From: Streptococcus macacae NCTC 11558
GTDB taxonomy: Bacteria; Bacillota; Bacilli; Lactobacillales; Streptococcaceae
Length of the DNA stretch: 64,000 bases
Assembly: GCF_000187995.2 (NCBI RefSeq)
Contig: NZ_AEUW02000001.1
Span: 1,852,986-1,916,985 of the forward strand
Direction: 5' to 3'
The position numbers and the translations under genes were made by a program. This document shows positions 9,191-18,666 of the stretch, piece after piece. Below the pieces are notes generated by a model. The model was not told where the DNA came from and made no database searches. It was given only the letters and a program-made list of their open reading frames with translations. Positions within the stretch are counted from its first letter, which is position 1. Every line of letters starts with the position of its first letter.

Positions 9191-10124
9191 TCAAATGAAA
9201 AAAGATGAACTTTTTGAGGGTTTCTATCTTATTAAATCAGCAGACTTGCGAAAGACACGAGCAGGCAAAGACTATCTTGCTTTCACCTTTCAGGATGATA
9301 CAGGGGAAATTTCAGGAAATCTCTGGGATGCTCAGTCTTATAAAGTTGAAGAATTTACGGCTGGAAAAGTTGTTCATATGAAGGGGCGGCGCGAAGTTTA
9401 TAATGGAACTCCGCAGGTTAATCAGATCAGTCTCAGACTCCCTCAAGAAGGAGAGCCAAATAATCCTAAAGATTTTAAACCTAAACCTCCTGTTGATGTT
9501 GAAGAAATCAGAGAATATCTGGAACAGATACTTTTTAAGATTGAAAATGCAACTTGGCAGCGCATTGTTCGTGCCTTGTATCGAAAATACAATCAAGAAT
9601 TTTTCAGTTATCCAGCTGCGAAAACAAACCACCATGCATTTGAAGCAGGTCTAGCTTATCATACTGCAACCATGATAAGATTAGCAGATGCCATGAGTGA
9701 TATCTATACTAATTTGGACAAGAGTCTTTTATTTGCAGGAATTATGCTTCATGACTTGGCTAAAGTTATTGAACTTTCTGGCCCTGACAAGACTGAATAC
9801 ACTATGCGGGGCAATTTGATCGGCCATATTGCCTTGATTGATGAAGAAATAACAAAGGTATTATCGGAGCTGGATATTGATGATACAAAAGAAGATGTTA
9901 TTGTCCTTCGCCATGTTGTTCTTAGCCATCATGGTCTTTTAGAATACGGCAGTCCTGTCAGACCTAAAATTATGGAAGCAGAAATCATCCATATGATTGA
10001 TAATATTGATGCTGAAATGATGATGATGACGACGGCTTTATCCAGAGTAGCAGAAGGAGAAATGACCAGCCGTATTTTTGCAATGGAAAATCGTTCTTTT
10101 TACAAACCAACCAAAAAACTTTAA
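9180..10124 (+). CDS. yhaM: 3'-5' exoribonuclease YhaM
   Basis: Predicted 3'-5' exoribonuclease of 314 residues. An N-terminal OB-fold nucleic-acid-binding domain (about 15-95, DDTGEISGNLWDA) is followed by an HD phosphohydrolase domain (about 150-290) with HHAFEAGLAYHT, the metal-binding HDLAK and VLSHHG. The start lies inside the end of rmuC. In streptococci this family trims RNA ends after endonucleolytic cuts. Confidence 0.93.
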   Translation: MKINQMKKDELFEGFYLIKSADLRKTRAGKDYLAFTFQDDTGEISGNLWDAQSYKVEEFTAGKVVHMKGRREVYNGTPQVNQISLRLPQEGEPNNPKDFKPKPPVDVEEIREYLEQILFKIENATWQRIVRALYRKYNQEFFSYPAAKTNHHAFEAGLAYHTATMIRLADAMSDIYTNLDKSLLFAGIMLHDLAKVIELSGPDKTEYTMRGNLIGHIALIDEEITKVLSELDIDDTKEDVIVLRHVVLSHHGLLEYGSPVRPKIMEAEIIHMIDNIDAEMMMMTTALSRVAEGEMTSRIFAMENRSFYKPTKKL

Positions 10125-10129
10125 AACAC

Positions 10130-10170
10130 GAAAAAAGACGGATATTAATATTTTAATGTTCGTCTTTTTC
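10130..10170. terminator. Terminator downstream of yhaM
   Basis: AAAAAAGACG and CGTCTTTTT form an A/T-flanked hairpin with a partly paired ATTA/TAAT centre. It ends the rsgA-yhaM run and could act on either strand. Confidence 0.75.
10154..10166 (-). promoter_or_regulatory. Possible PurBox upstream of purR
   Basis: Read on the minus strand, AAAGACGAACATT matches 11 of 13 positions of the lactococcal/streptococcal PurBox AWWWCCGAACWWT as I recall it. It overlaps the 3' arm of the yhaM terminator and lies just upstream of a TATAAT at 10182-10187. Autoregulation of purR is an inference. Confidence 0.3.
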
Positions 10171-10213
10171 TATGAATATGATATAATAGCAAAAAAATAT
10201 TAAGTAGGTTAGC

Positions 10214-11029
10214 ATGAAATTAAGACGCAGTGAAAGAATGGTTGTTATCTCAAATTATTTGCTTAACAATCCCTATCAATTAATCAGTTTAAATGTATTC
10301 GCTGAGAAATATGAGGCAGCCAAATCTTCTATTTCTGAAGATGTGGCTATTATAAAGAAAGCTTTTAATGACGGAGATATTGGCTGCATTGAAACAGTGA
10401 CGGGAGCTAATGGAGGCGTTGTTTTTACACCGGCGATTTCGACTGATGAAGCAAGAGAAATTGCTAAGGAGCTTTGCCAAAAACTGTCGGAAAACGACCG
10501 TATCTTACCGGGAGGCTATATTTATTTATCAGATTTATTGAGTACACCGGCAATTTTAAAAAATGTCGGCCGTATTATAGCCAATGCTTTTAAAGATAAA
10601 AAAATTGATGCTGTTATGACGGTAGCGACTAAAGGTGTTCCTTTAGCAAACGCAGTAGCCAATATATTAAATGTTCCTTTTGTCATTGTACGCCGCGATT
10701 TAAAGATTACAGAAGGTTCTACAGTCTCTGTTAATTATGCGTCAGGCTCTAGTGATCGTATTGAAAAAATGTTTTTGTCTAAGCGAAGTCTTAAGCCTAA
10801 CAGTCAAGTTTTGATTGTTGATGATTTTCTAAAGGGCGGCGGTACTATCAGCGGCATGATTAGTTTATTAAAAGAATTTGACAGTAAATTGGTTGGTGTA
10901 GCTGTTTTTGCAGATAATATTCAAGAAAGACGCCACCATCTATCTTATAAATCTCTGCTAACGGTCACAAATATTGATGTTAGGACAAACAAAATTGAAG
11001 TGCAGTTAGGAAACATTTTTGATAGTTGA
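10214..11029 (+). CDS. purR: Purine operon regulator PurR
   Basis: Regulator of purine synthesis, 271 residues. An N-terminal winged helix (about 1-75, KLRRSERMVVISNYLLNNP) binds PurBox DNA, and a C-terminal phosphoribosyltransferase-like domain binds PRPP through VLIVDDFLKGGGT. It has its own TATAAT (10182-10187) after the yhaM terminator. Position directly before rpsL is the S. mutans-type arrangement. Confidence 0.95.
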   Translation: MKLRRSERMVVISNYLLNNPYQLISLNVFAEKYEAAKSSISEDVAIIKKAFNDGDIGCIETVTGANGGVVFTPAISTDEAREIAKELCQKLSENDRILPGGYIYLSDLLSTPAILKNVGRIIANAFKDKKIDAVMTVATKGVPLANAVANILNVPFVIVRRDLKITEGSTVSVNYASGSSDRIEKMFLSKRSLKPNSQVLIVDDFLKGGGTISGMISLLKEFDSKLVGVAVFADNIQERRHHLSYKSLLTVTNIDVRTNKIEVQLGNIFDS

Positions 11030-11126
11030 ATGGCTGATTAAATAGACAAGCAAGAAGAGATAGGGAAATTCCATTTTTAACTCATCAAAACGATTTGTTT
11101 GAAGACTGATAAGATTTAAAAAAATA

Positions 11127-11155
11127 TTGACAAAGAAGTGCTTCCATGTTACCAT
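11127..11155 (+). promoter_or_regulatory. Candidate promoter of the rpsL-rpsG unit
   Basis: TTGACA and TACCAT are separated by 17 nt. The predicted leader is about 130 nt, which would leave room for regulation. The -10 lies inside a small hairpin. Confidence 0.5.
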
Positions 11156-11173
11156 GATACATGGTACTTTTTT
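11150..11173 (+). terminator. Terminator-like hairpin downstream of purR
   Basis: TACCATG, ATA, CATGGTA form a 7-bp stem followed by C and six T. It may end purR transcripts, but it overlaps the proposed rpsL -10, so only one of the two readings may be right. Confidence 0.4.
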
Positions 11174-11294
11174 ACTTTTGGTCTCTCAAAAGTGTACAGA
11201 GACGTGCTGACAAATGTTGCAAAAGTACATACGGATTGAGGCTGTCACCAAGCGCTTAATCAACCAAAAATAAAAAAATTACAGGAGAATGTAG

Positions 11295-11708
11295 ATGCCT
11301 ACAATTAATCAGTTGGTACGTAAACCACGTAAGTCTAAAGTAGAAAAATCTGACTCACCAGCATTGAATATTGGCTATAACAGTCATAAAAAAGTCCATA
11401 CTAAACTTGCTTCACCTCAAAAACGAGGCGTTGCGACTCGTGTTGGAACAATGACACCTAAGAAGCCTAACTCAGCGCTTCGTAAATTTGCTCGTGTTCG
11501 TTTGAGTAACCTTATTGAAGTAACTGCCTATATTCCAGGGATCGGTCACAATTTGCAAGAACACAGTGTTGTTCTTATCCGCGGCGGCCGTGTAAAAGAC
11601 CTTCCAGGGGTACGTTATCATATTGTTCGCGGAGCACTTGATACAGCAGGTGTTACTGACCGTAAACAAGGCCGTTCCAAATATGGTACTAAGAAACCAA
11701 AAGCATAA
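11295..11708 (+). CDS. rpsL: 30S ribosomal protein S12
   Basis: Decoding-centre ribosomal protein, 137 residues, beginning [12 protein letters not shown]. It contains the conserved [11 protein letters not shown] loop and the [13 protein letters not shown] segment, where streptomycin-resistance substitutions usually map. The ancestral Lys residues are present, so no such substitution is seen. ACAGGAG precedes the ATG. Confidence 0.98.
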   Translation: MPTINQLVRKPRKSKVEKSDSPALNIGYNSHKKVHTKLASPQKRGVATRVGTMTPKKPNSALRKFARVRLSNLIEVTAYIPGIGHNLQEHSVVLIRGGRVKDLPGVRYHIVRGALDTAGVTDRKQGRSKYGTKKPKA

Positions 11709-11726
11709 GAAGGGAGAGATTAGCAA

Positions 11727-12197
11727 ATGAGTCGTAAAAATCGTGCGCCTAAACGCGAAGTATTACCAGATCCATTATACAATTCAAAGCTTGTAACACG
11801 TCTTATCAACCGTATTATGCTTGATGGGAAACGAGGTACAGCGGCAAGTATTGTCTATGGAGCTTTCGAGCAAATCGCAAAAACAACAGAAAATGATGCA
11901 CTGGAAGTTTTCGAAGCAGCAATGGAAAATATCATGCCTGTTCTTGAAGTTCGTGCTCGCCGTGTTGGTGGTTCCAACTATCAAGTTCCAGTTGAGGTCC
12001 GTCCAGAACGCCGGACAACTCTTGGCCTTCGTTGGTTAGTTACTGCATCACGTGCTCGTGGTGAACATACTATGAAAGAACGGTTGGCTAAAGAAATTAT
12101 AGATGCATCAAATAATACGGGTGCATCAGTTAAAAAACGCGAAGATACTCATCGTATGGCTGAAGCTAACCGTGCCTTTGCACACTTCCGCTGGTAA
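11727..12197 (+). CDS. rpsG: 30S ribosomal protein S7
   Basis: Primary 16S rRNA-binding protein that nucleates the 30S head, 156 residues, beginning [16 protein letters not shown]. Diagnostic segments include [14 protein letters not shown] and [12 protein letters not shown] at the C terminus. It lies 18 nt after rpsL with AAGGGAGAG as its ribosome binding site. Confidence 0.98.
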   Translation: MSRKNRAPKREVLPDPLYNSKLVTRLINRIMLDGKRGTAASIVYGAFEQIAKTTENDALEVFEAAMENIMPVLEVRARRVGGSNYQVPVEVRPERRTTLGLRWLVTASRARGEHTMKERLAKEIIDASNNTGASVKKREDTHRMAEANRAFAHFRW

Positions 12198-12612
12198 GAT
12201 AAGATGTAAGGACGTTAAGAAACTTCAAGGAAAAATAGGAAATCTGACGAAGAGCATTTATGCTCTAGGAAGATTTATCTTTTTTCCAGAAGTTTTAGTC
12301 CGAACTCAATTTTAAAGTGCGAAAACCTTAAAAGAGTCCAACTAAATATGATACGAAGAACGAAAAAAGGTACAAAGGAAAAATAGAAAATCGAAGCAGG
12401 CTGCGGTTGCAACCAATGAAATTGATCTTTTTCTCCAGACTCTTAGTTTGAGCTCGATTTGAGTAGAAAGACTTACAGTTCGGTTTGATTAAACAAATAC
12501 CCGTTTTGACTTTTGTCAATGGGACAGAAGAAGAAACAATAAGCGGGTAGGTTCTTGCCTATCCGCTTTTATGAATAAAAAATAAAATCTAAAAATAGGA
12601 GTAAACAATCTC
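12198..12612 (+). other. Structured 415-bp rpsG-fusA intergenic region with two related hairpin units
   Basis: Two units of about 95-100 nt resemble each other. One begins AAGGAAAAATAGGAAATC near 12228 and the other AAGGAAAAATAGAAAATC near 12375. Each continues to a partly complementary arm of the GATTTATCTTTTTTCC type, then a related AGTCCGAACTCAATTT-like tail. Each unit can fold on itself. No open frame in the region resembles a gene. A separate terminator-like hairpin follows at 12541. Confidence 0.5.
12541..12570 (+). terminator. Hairpin before fusA (terminator or attenuator)
   Basis: AAGCGGGTAGG and CCTATCCGCTT close a 6-nt TTCTTG loop, followed by TTATG. It lies about 45 nt before the fusA start and could end rpsL-rpsG transcripts or attenuate fusA. 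Confidence 0.55.
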
Positions 12613-14694
12613 ATGGCTCGTGAATTTTCACTTGAAAAAACTCGTAATATCGGTATCATGGCTCACGTTGATGCTGGTAAAACAACTACAACAGAGCGTA
12701 TTCTTTATTATACCGGTAAGATTCATAAAATTGGTGAAACACATGAAGGTGCTTCACAAATGGACTGGATGGAGCAAGAGCAAGAACGCGGTATCACCAT
12801 TACATCTGCTGCGACAACTGCTCAATGGAACAATCACCGTGTAAATATCATCGACACCCCAGGACACGTGGACTTTACTATCGAAGTACAGCGTTCCCTT
12901 CGTGTCCTTGACGGGGCTGTAACGGTTCTTGATGCTCAATCAGGGGTTGAACCACAGACAGAAACAGTGTGGCGTCAGGCGACAGAATACGGTGTTCCTC
13001 GTATTGTTTTTGCCAATAAGATGGATAAAATTGGAGCTGATTTCCTTTATTCAGTCAGCACACTTCATGACCGTTTGCAAGCAAACGCTCATCCCATCCA
13101 GCTGCCAATTGGTTCAGAAGATGATTTTCGTGGTATCATTGACCTGATTACTATGAAAGCAGAAATCTATACAAATGACCTTGGCACGGATATTCTTGAA
13201 GAAGATATTCCGGAGGAATATGCAGATCAAGCTAAGGAATATCGAGAAAAGTTGATAGAAGCTGTAGCTGAAACTGATGAAGACTTGATGATGAAGTATC
13301 TTGAAGGTGAAGAAATCACTGAAGAAGAATTAAAAGCAGCTATTCGTAAAGCGACTATCAATGTTGAATTCTATCCAGTTCTTTGTGGTTCTGCCTTTAA
13401 AAATAAGGGAGTACAAATGATGCTTGATGCAGTTGTTGACTATCTGCCAAGCCCGCTTGATGTACCAGCTATTAAAGGTATTAATCCTGATACAGGTGAA
13501 GAAGAAAGCCGTCCGGCTTCTGATGAAGAGCCATTTGCGGCGCTTGCTTTCAAGATTGCGACAGACCCATTTGTAGGTCGTTTGACTTTCATCCGTGTTT
13601 ATTCAGGTGTTATGAATTCTGGGTCATATGTTTTAAATACAACAAAAGGCAAACGCGAACGTATCGGACGTATCTTGCAGATGCATGCCAACAGCCGTCA
13701 GGAAATTGAAACAGTTTATTCTGGTGATATTGCTGCAGCTATCGGATTGAAAGAAACAACTACTGGTGATTCATTAACAGATGAAAAGGCTAAAATTATT
13801 CTTGAGTCCATTGAAGTGCCAGAACCTGTTATTCAATTGATGGTAGAGCCTAAAACGAAAGCTGACCAAGATAAGATGGCAATTGGTCTCCAAAAACTTG
13901 CTGAAGAAGATCCAACTTTCCGTGTTGAAACAAACCCTGAAACAGGAGAAACAGTTATCTCAGGTATGGGGGAACTCCATCTTGATGTCCTTGTTGACCG
14001 CTTGAAACGTGAACATAAAGTTGAAGCTAATGTAGGTGCTCCTCAGGTTTCTTATCGTGAAACTTTCCGCACTCCGACACAGGCTCGTGGATTCTTCAAA
14101 CGTCAATCAGGCGGTAAAGGTCAGTTTGGTGATGTTTGGATTGAATTTACACCAAATGAAGAAGGTAAAGGATTCGAATTCGAAAATGCTATCGTAGGTG
14201 GTGTCGTTCCTCGTGAATTCATCCCGGCAGTTGAAAAGGGACTTCAAGAGTCTATGGCCAACGGTGTTCTTGCCGGTTATCCAATGGTTGATATCAAAGC
14301 TAAACTTTACGATGGTTCCTACCATGATGTCGATTCTTCTGAAACGGCTTTCAAGATCGCAGCATCCCTTGCTCTTAAAGAGGCTGCTAAGTCAGCACAG
14401 CCTGTCATTCTTGAACCTATGATGTTGGTTACCATCACTGTTCCTGAAGAAAATCTTGGTGATGTTATGGGCCATGTGACAGCCCGCCGAGGACGTGTTG
14501 ATGGTATGGAAGCACATGGTAATAGTCAAATTGTCCGTGCTTTTGTACCACTTGCTGAAATGTTTGGCTATGCGACTGTTCTTCGTTCTGCATCTCAAGG
14601 ACGCGGTACCTTTATGATGGTATTTGATCATTATGAAGATGTACCTAAATCTGTTCAAGAAGAAATCATTAAGAAAAATGCTGGAGAAGCTTAA
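12613..14694 (+). CDS. fusA: Elongation factor G
   Basis: Translocation GTPase of 693 residues. The G domain shows the P-loop [10 protein letters not shown]3 DTPGHVDF and G4 NKMD. Later domains include [12 protein letters not shown] and the domain IV segment [19 protein letters not shown] lies 9-10 nt upstream of the ATG. It follows rpsG after a 415-bp gap, longer than in many relatives. Confidence 0.98.
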   Translation: MAREFSLEKTRNIGIMAHVDAGKTTTTERILYYTGKIHKIGETHEGASQMDWMEQEQERGITITSAATTAQWNNHRVNIIDTPGHVDFTIEVQRSLRVLDGAVTVLDAQSGVEPQTETVWRQATEYGVPRIVFANKMDKIGADFLYSVSTLHDRLQANAHPIQLPIGSEDDFRGIIDLITMKAEIYTNDLGTDILEEDIPEEYADQAKEYREKLIEAVAETDEDLMMKYLEGEEITEEELKAAIRKATINVEFYPVLCGSAFKNKGVQMMLDAVVDYLPSPLDVPAIKGINPDTGEEESRPASDEEPFAALAFKIATDPFVGRLTFIRVYSGVMNSGSYVLNTTKGKRERIGRILQMHANSRQEIETVYSGDIAAAIGLKETTTGDSLTDEKAKIILESIEVPEPVIQLMVEPKTKADQDKMAIGLQKLAEEDPTFRVETNPETGETVISGMGELHLDVLVDRLKREHKVEANVGAPQVSYRETFRTPTQARGFFKRQSGGKGQFGDVWIEFTPNEEGKGFEFENAIVGGVVPREFIPAVEKGLQESMANGVLAGYPMVDIKAKLYDGSYHDVDSSETAFKIAASLALKEAAKSAQPVILEPMMLVTITVPEENLGDVMGHVTARRGRVDGMEAHGNSQIVRAFVPLAEMFGYATVLRSASQGRGTFMMVFDHYEDVPKSVQEEIIKKNAGEA

Positions 14695-14726
14695 TATTAG
14701 AATAAGTATATAACCAGTTGTTTATA

Positions 14727-14772
14727 AAGGGTAAGCTAAGCTTTAAAATGAAACTTAGCTTGCCCTTTTCTT
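14727..14772 (+). terminator. fusA terminator
   Basis: AAGGGTAAGCTAAG pairs with CTTAGCTTGCCCTT, followed by TTCTTTTTT. Confidence 0.85.
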
Positions 14773-14792
14773 TTTTGGAGATAGAAAATCGT

Positions 14793-14821
14793 TTGCAATT
14801 TTCCTAAAATAGTTATATAAT
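14793..14821 (+). promoter_or_regulatory. gap promoter
   Basis: TTGCAA and TATAAT are 17 nt apart. They lie about 120 nt before the gap start codon. Confidence 0.7.
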
Positions 14822-14942
14822 AATTCTGTTGAAAGGTTAGCTTGTGCTTGTATGCTTGTGTAAGTTAATTTTTTCACAGCTGTCTAAAAGGCTGAGCCTT
14901 TTAAAATAAATTTTTTTGATTTTCATAAGGAGGAAATCACTA

Positions 14943-15956
14943 ATGGTAGTTAAAGTTGGTATTAACGGTTTCGGTCGTATTGGACGTCTTGCTTTCCGTC
15001 GTATCCAAAATGTAGAAGGTGTTGAAGTTACACGTATCAATGACCTTACAGATCCAAACATGCTTGCTCACTTGTTGAAATATGATTCAACTCAAGGACG
15101 TTTTGACGGTAACGTTGAAGTCAAAGAAGGCGGATTTGAAGTTAATGGAAAATTCGTTAAGGTTTCAGCTGAACGTGATCCAGAGCAAATTGATTGGGCT
15201 GCTGATGGCGTAGAAATCGTTCTTGAAGCAACTGGTTTCTTTGCAAGTAAAGAAGCTGCTGAAAAACATTTGCATGCTAACGGCGGTGCTAAAAAAGTTG
15301 TTATTACCGCACCAGGTGGTAATGATATTAAGACAATCGTCTTTAATACCAATCACGATGTTCTTGATGGTACTGAAACAGTTATTTCAGGTGCTTCATG
15401 TACTACAAACTGTCTTGCACCAATGGCTAAAGCTTTGCATGATAATTTTGGTATCCAAGAAGGTTTGATGACAACTATTCATGCCTACACTGGTGACCAA
15501 ATGCTTCTTGATGGACCGCACCGTAAAGGAGATCTTCGCCGTGCTCGTGCTGCAGCTGTAAATATTGTTCCTAATTCAACTGGTGCTGCTAAAGCTATCG
15601 GACTTGTTATTCCTGAATTGAATGGTAAACTTGACGGTGCTGCACAGCGTGTTCCAGTTCCAACAGGATCAGTTACTGAATTGGTTGCAGTTCTTGATAA
15701 GAAAGTAACTGCTGATGAAGTTAACGCTGCTATGAAAGCTGCTGCAAATGAATCTTACGGTTACACTGAAGATCCAATCGTATCTTCAGATATCGTTGGT
15801 ATTTCTTACGGATCATTGTTTGATGCAACTCAAACTAAAGTGCTTGATGTTGATGGTAAACAATTGGTTAAAGTTGTTTCATGGTATGACAACGAAATGT
15901 CTTATACTTCACAACTTGTACGTACTCTTGAGTACTTCGCAAAAATCGCTAAATAA
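14943..15956 (+). CDS. gap: Glyceraldehyde-3-phosphate dehydrogenase, phosphorylating
   Basis: Glycolytic NAD-dependent dehydrogenase, 337 residues. NAD binding uses [11 protein letters not shown], and the catalytic Cys lies in [12 protein letters not shown]. The C-terminal [11 protein letters not shown] is typical. The ATG at 14943 is chosen over an upstream TTG because AAGGAGG sits 8 nt before it and the protein then begins at the family N terminus. A terminator follows. Confidence 0.98.
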   Translation: MVVKVGINGFGRIGRLAFRRIQNVEGVEVTRINDLTDPNMLAHLLKYDSTQGRFDGNVEVKEGGFEVNGKFVKVSAERDPEQIDWAADGVEIVLEATGFFASKEAAEKHLHANGGAKKVVITAPGGNDIKTIVFNTNHDVLDGTETVISGASCTTNCLAPMAKALHDNFGIQEGLMTTIHAYTGDQMLLDGPHRKGDLRRARAAAVNIVPNSTGAAKAIGLVIPELNGKLDGAAQRVPVPTGSVTELVAVLDKKVTADEVNAAMKAAANESYGYTEDPIVSSDIVGISYGSLFDATQTKVLDVDGKQLVKVVSWYDNEMSYTSQLVRTLEYFAKIAK

Positions 15957-15972
15957 CCACTTATTTACAGTT

Positions 15973-15999
15973 AAAGAGAGCTTTGGCTCTCTTTTTCTT
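15973..15999 (+). terminator. gap terminator
   Basis: AAAGAGAGC, loop TTTG, GCTCTCTTT, then T residues. Confidence 0.85.
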
Positions 16000-16040
16000 A
16001 TGTTATTCATCTTCTGCTTGCACAAAAAGAGAAATTCTTT

Positions 16041-16070
16041 TTGCTTCTTTAGCTGATTTTGTGATATAAT
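16041..16070 (+). promoter_or_regulatory. pgk promoter
   Basis: TTGCTT and TATAAT with an 18-nt spacer, ending 34 nt before the pgk ATG. Confidence 0.55.
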
Positions 16071-16104
16071 TAGCATGTATAAAAAATTAAAGGAGTCTAT
16101 ATTC

Positions 16105-17304
16105 ATGGCAAAATTGACTGTTAAAGACGTTGATTTGAAAGGGAAGAAAGTCCTTGTTCGTGTTGACTTTAACGTACCTGTAAAAGATGGGGTTATTACA
16201 AATGATAACCGTATTACTGCAGCTCTTCCCACAATTAAGTATATCATTGAACACGGTGGTCGTGCCGTTCTTTTCTCTCACCTTGGACGTGTGAAAGAAG
16301 AAGCTGATAAAGAAGGGAAGTCACTTGCACCAGTTGCTGCTGATTTAGCTAAAAAATTAGGTCAAGAAGTTGTTTTCATTCCAGGAGTAACTCGTGGAGC
16401 AGAACTTGAAGCAGCTATCAATAGCTTGAAAGATGGAGAAGTCCTTCTTGTTGAAAACACACGTTTTGAAGATGTTGATGGCAAGAAAGAATCTAAAAAT
16501 GACCCAGAACTTGGGAAATACTGGGCATCACTTGGTGATGGCATCTTCGTTAATGATGCATTTGGTACTGCACACCGTTCCCATGCTTCTAATGTAGGTA
16601 TTTCTGCAAATGTTGAAAAAGCAGTTGCTGGTTTCCTTTTGGAAAATGAAATTGCTTATATTCAAGAAGCTGTTGACAACCCTGTTCGTCCATTTATCGC
16701 TATCCTAGGTGGTTCAAAAGTTTCAGATAAAATTGGTGTTATTGAAAACTTGCTGAAGAAAGCTGATAAAGTCCTTATCGGTGGCGGAATGACTTATACT
16801 TTTTATAAGGCTCAAGGTATTGAAATCGGTGATTCATTGGTTGAAGAAGATAAACTGGATGTCGCAAGAGAACTTCTTGAGAAATCAAATGGTAAATTAA
16901 TCTTACCTGTTGACTCAAAAGAAGCTAATGCTTTTGCAGATTATACTGAAGTTAAAGATACAGAAGGTGAAGCCATTGATCCTGGTTTCCTTGGTCTTGA
17001 TATCGGTCCAAAATCAGTTGCCGAATTTGATAAAGAATTAACAGGTGCGAAAACAGTTGTTTGGAATGGTCCTATGGGTGTCTTTGAAAATCCTGACTTC
17101 CAAGCTGGTACAATCGGTGTGATGGATGCTATTGTCAAACAGCCAGGCGTTAAATCAATCATTGGCGGCGGTGATTCAGCTGCAGCTGCAATCAATCTTG
17201 GCCGTGCTGATAAATTTTCATGGATTTCTACAGGCGGTGGCGCATCAATGGAACTTCTTGAAGGTAAAGTATTACCTGGCTTGGATGCACTGACTGAAAA
17301 ATAG
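16105..17304 (+). CDS. pgk: Phosphoglycerate kinase
   Basis: Makes ATP from 1,3-bisphosphoglycerate, 399 residues. Visible motifs are [10 protein letters not shown] near the N terminus, SHLGR, the N-domain GTAHRSHAS and the nucleotide-binding GGGDSAAA close to the C terminus. The ATG at 16105 follows AAAGGAG; an ATG 30 nt upstream lacks a good site and would add residues foreign to the family. Confidence 0.98.
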   Translation: MAKLTVKDVDLKGKKVLVRVDFNVPVKDGVITNDNRITAALPTIKYIIEHGGRAVLFSHLGRVKEEADKEGKSLAPVAADLAKKLGQEVVFIPGVTRGAELEAAINSLKDGEVLLVENTRFEDVDGKKESKNDPELGKYWASLGDGIFVNDAFGTAHRSHASNVGISANVEKAVAGFLLENEIAYIQEAVDNPVRPFIAILGGSKVSDKIGVIENLLKKADKVLIGGGMTYTFYKAQGIEIGDSLVEEDKLDVARELLEKSNGKLILPVDSKEANAFADYTEVKDTEGEAIDPGFLGLDIGPKSVAEFDKELTGAKTVVWNGPMGVFENPDFQAGTIGVMDAIVKQPGVKSIIGGGDSAAAAINLGRADKFSWISTGGGASMELLEGKVLPGLDALTEK

Positions 17305-17361
17305 GCAGTAAGTTAGAAATCTTTGATTTCATTGACGCAGTTACTGCGCTATAAGTAGATG

Positions 17362-17386
17362 AAAAGAGCTGACTTCCAGCTCTTTT
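17362..17386 (+). terminator. pgk terminator
   Basis: AAAAGAGCT, loop of 7, AGCTCTTTT. Confidence 0.65.
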
Positions 17387-17506
17387 CTAGTGCATACGCT
17401 AAATTTTCTGCGAAAAGAAGTGAGCTTAGAAAATCAGTGAAGGTAAAGAAAAGTACTTCCAGATTTAGCAGCCCTTGCTGATAAGTGATGACATTTTATA
17501 AGGAGG

Positions 17507-17543
17507 CGAGCTTGGAACAAAAAAGTTCCAAGCTCGTTTTTTT
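17507..17543 (+). terminator. Strong terminator between pgk and the DUF939-like gene
   Basis: CGAGCTTGGAAC and GTTCCAAGCTCG form a perfect 12-bp stem with a loop of six A, followed by seven T. Confidence 0.9.
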
Positions 17544-17646
17544 ATGTAGAGATAAAACTATAAATTCTATATAATGATAACTAAGACTATCTTTTTTCTG
17601 ACAGAACATGTTAGAATATTAGTATTAGAAGAAAAAGGTAGGAACA

Positions 17647-18168
17647 GTGTTTAGTAAGTTTAAATTTGATTTTAAAAAATTCAGGTTAGGAATGAGAACT
17701 TTTAAATCTGGTTTAGCCGTATTTTTAGTCTTATTACTTTTTGGTCTGCTTGGCTGGAAAGGACTGCAAATTGGAGCTCTAACTGCTGTATTTAGTTTAC
17801 GTGAAGATTTTGATAAAAGTGTACATTTTGGGACATCACGGATTGTAGGCAATAGTATTGGAGGTATTTATTCTCTTATATTTTTTTGTATCAATAGTCT
17901 ATTTCATTATCACTATTGGACGACAGTTGTTTTTGTCCCTATATTTACGATGTTAACCATTATGACAAATGTTGCTATAAACAATAAAACAGGTATTATT
18001 GGCGGTGTTGCAGCACTGTTAATTATCACTCTTTCTATTCCTAGTGATGAAACGATTTTTTATGTTTTAGCTAGAATATTTGAAACATTTATAGGTGTTT
18101 TTATTGCCATTTCTGTAAATTCTGATATTGATAAACTGCGGCAATTTTTAAAGAAGGAAAACTTTTAA
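17647..18168 (+). CDS. Aromatic acid exporter family (DUF939-like) membrane protein
   Basis: Small integral membrane protein, 173 residues with about four hydrophobic helices. The sequence FKSGLAVFLVLLLFG...ALTAVFSLREDFDKSV is typical of ArAE/FUSC-type N-terminal membrane domains. It lacks the C-terminal cytoplasmic domain of longer members. The GTG start follows AAAAGGTAGG. It lies directly upstream of glnR in S. mutans-type order, with no evident link to nitrogen control. Substrate unknown. Confidence 0.7.
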   Translation: MFSKFKFDFKKFRLGMRTFKSGLAVFLVLLLFGLLGWKGLQIGALTAVFSLREDFDKSVHFGTSRIVGNSIGGIYSLIFFCINSLFHYHYWTTVVFVPIFTMLTIMTNVAINNKTGIIGGVAALLIITLSIPSDETIFYVLARIFETFIGVFIAISVNSDIDKLRQFLKKENF

Positions 18169-18174
18169 TTTTTA

Positions 18175-18191
18175 TGTCAGAAAATATAACA
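18175..18191. promoter_or_regulatory. GlnR box
   Basis: TGTCAGAAAATATAACA matches the GlnR/TnrA consensus TGTNAN7TNACA at every fixed position. It lies immediately upstream of the glnR -35 and supports autorepression of glnRA. Confidence 0.85.
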
Positions 18192-18197
18192 TATAGG

Positions 18198-18226
18198 TTG
18201 ACAGAGAAAAATTTTCAGAATATAAT
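18198..18226 (+). promoter_or_regulatory. glnRA promoter
   Basis: Perfect TTGACA and TATAAT with a 17-nt spacer, 21 nt before the glnR start. Confidence 0.9.
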
Positions 18227-18247
18227 AGAGAACGAAAGGAGGAAGTC

Positions 18248-18619
18248 ATGAAAGAAAAAGAACTGAGACGGTCTATGGCAGTCTTTCCTATTGGAACTGT
18301 AATGAAGTTGACGGATTTAACAGCTCGCCAAATTCGTTATTATGAAGATCAAGGTTTGTTGACACCGGATCGCAGTTCAGGAAATCGGCGCTTATATTCA
18401 CTCAATGATATGGATGTTTTGCTTGAAATCAAGGATTTCTTAGATGAAGGGCTCAACATTGCTGCTATTAAAAAAGAATATGCTGATCGTAGAGATCGTG
18501 CGCTGAAAAAGCAAAAAACTTTGACAGATGCAGACGTTCGACGTATCTTACATGATGAACTCCGAAACCAGGGACGTTTTAGCAGCCCAACACAGCACCT
18601 TGGTGGTTTACGTATGTAA
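18248..18619 (+). CDS. glnR: Glutamine synthetase repressor GlnR
   Basis: MerR-family repressor of nitrogen assimilation genes, 123 residues. The N-terminal winged helix has LTARQIRYYEDQGLLTP and GNRRLYSLNDMDVLLEI. The C-terminal tail, which senses feedback-inhibited glutamine synthetase, includes GRFSSPTQHLGG. It sits 47 nt before glnA and is preceded by a consensus promoter and a perfect GlnR box. Confidence 0.97.
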   Translation: MKEKELRRSMAVFPIGTVMKLTDLTARQIRYYEDQGLLTPDRSSGNRRLYSLNDMDVLLEIKDFLDEGLNIAAIKKEYADRRDRALKKQKTLTDADVRRILHDELRNQGRFSSPTQHLGGLRM

Positions 18620-18666
18620 AATGCGTAACTACAGCAATTGATTTGATTTTTTAAAAGGAGGCCGAT

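Larger units (their letters stand above)
17305..17646. other. 342-bp intergenic region after pgk
   Basis: No gene is seen. It contains two terminator hairpins (17362-17386 and 17507-17543). Between them lies A/T-rich sequence without a clear frame. An AAGGAGG at 17500-17506 directly precedes the second hairpin but is not followed by a frame. Confidence 0.6.

Noticed and set aside
14916..14942. Upstream TTG start for gap
   Set aside because: It would add nine foreign residues and run through the ribosome binding site of the true ATG at 14943.
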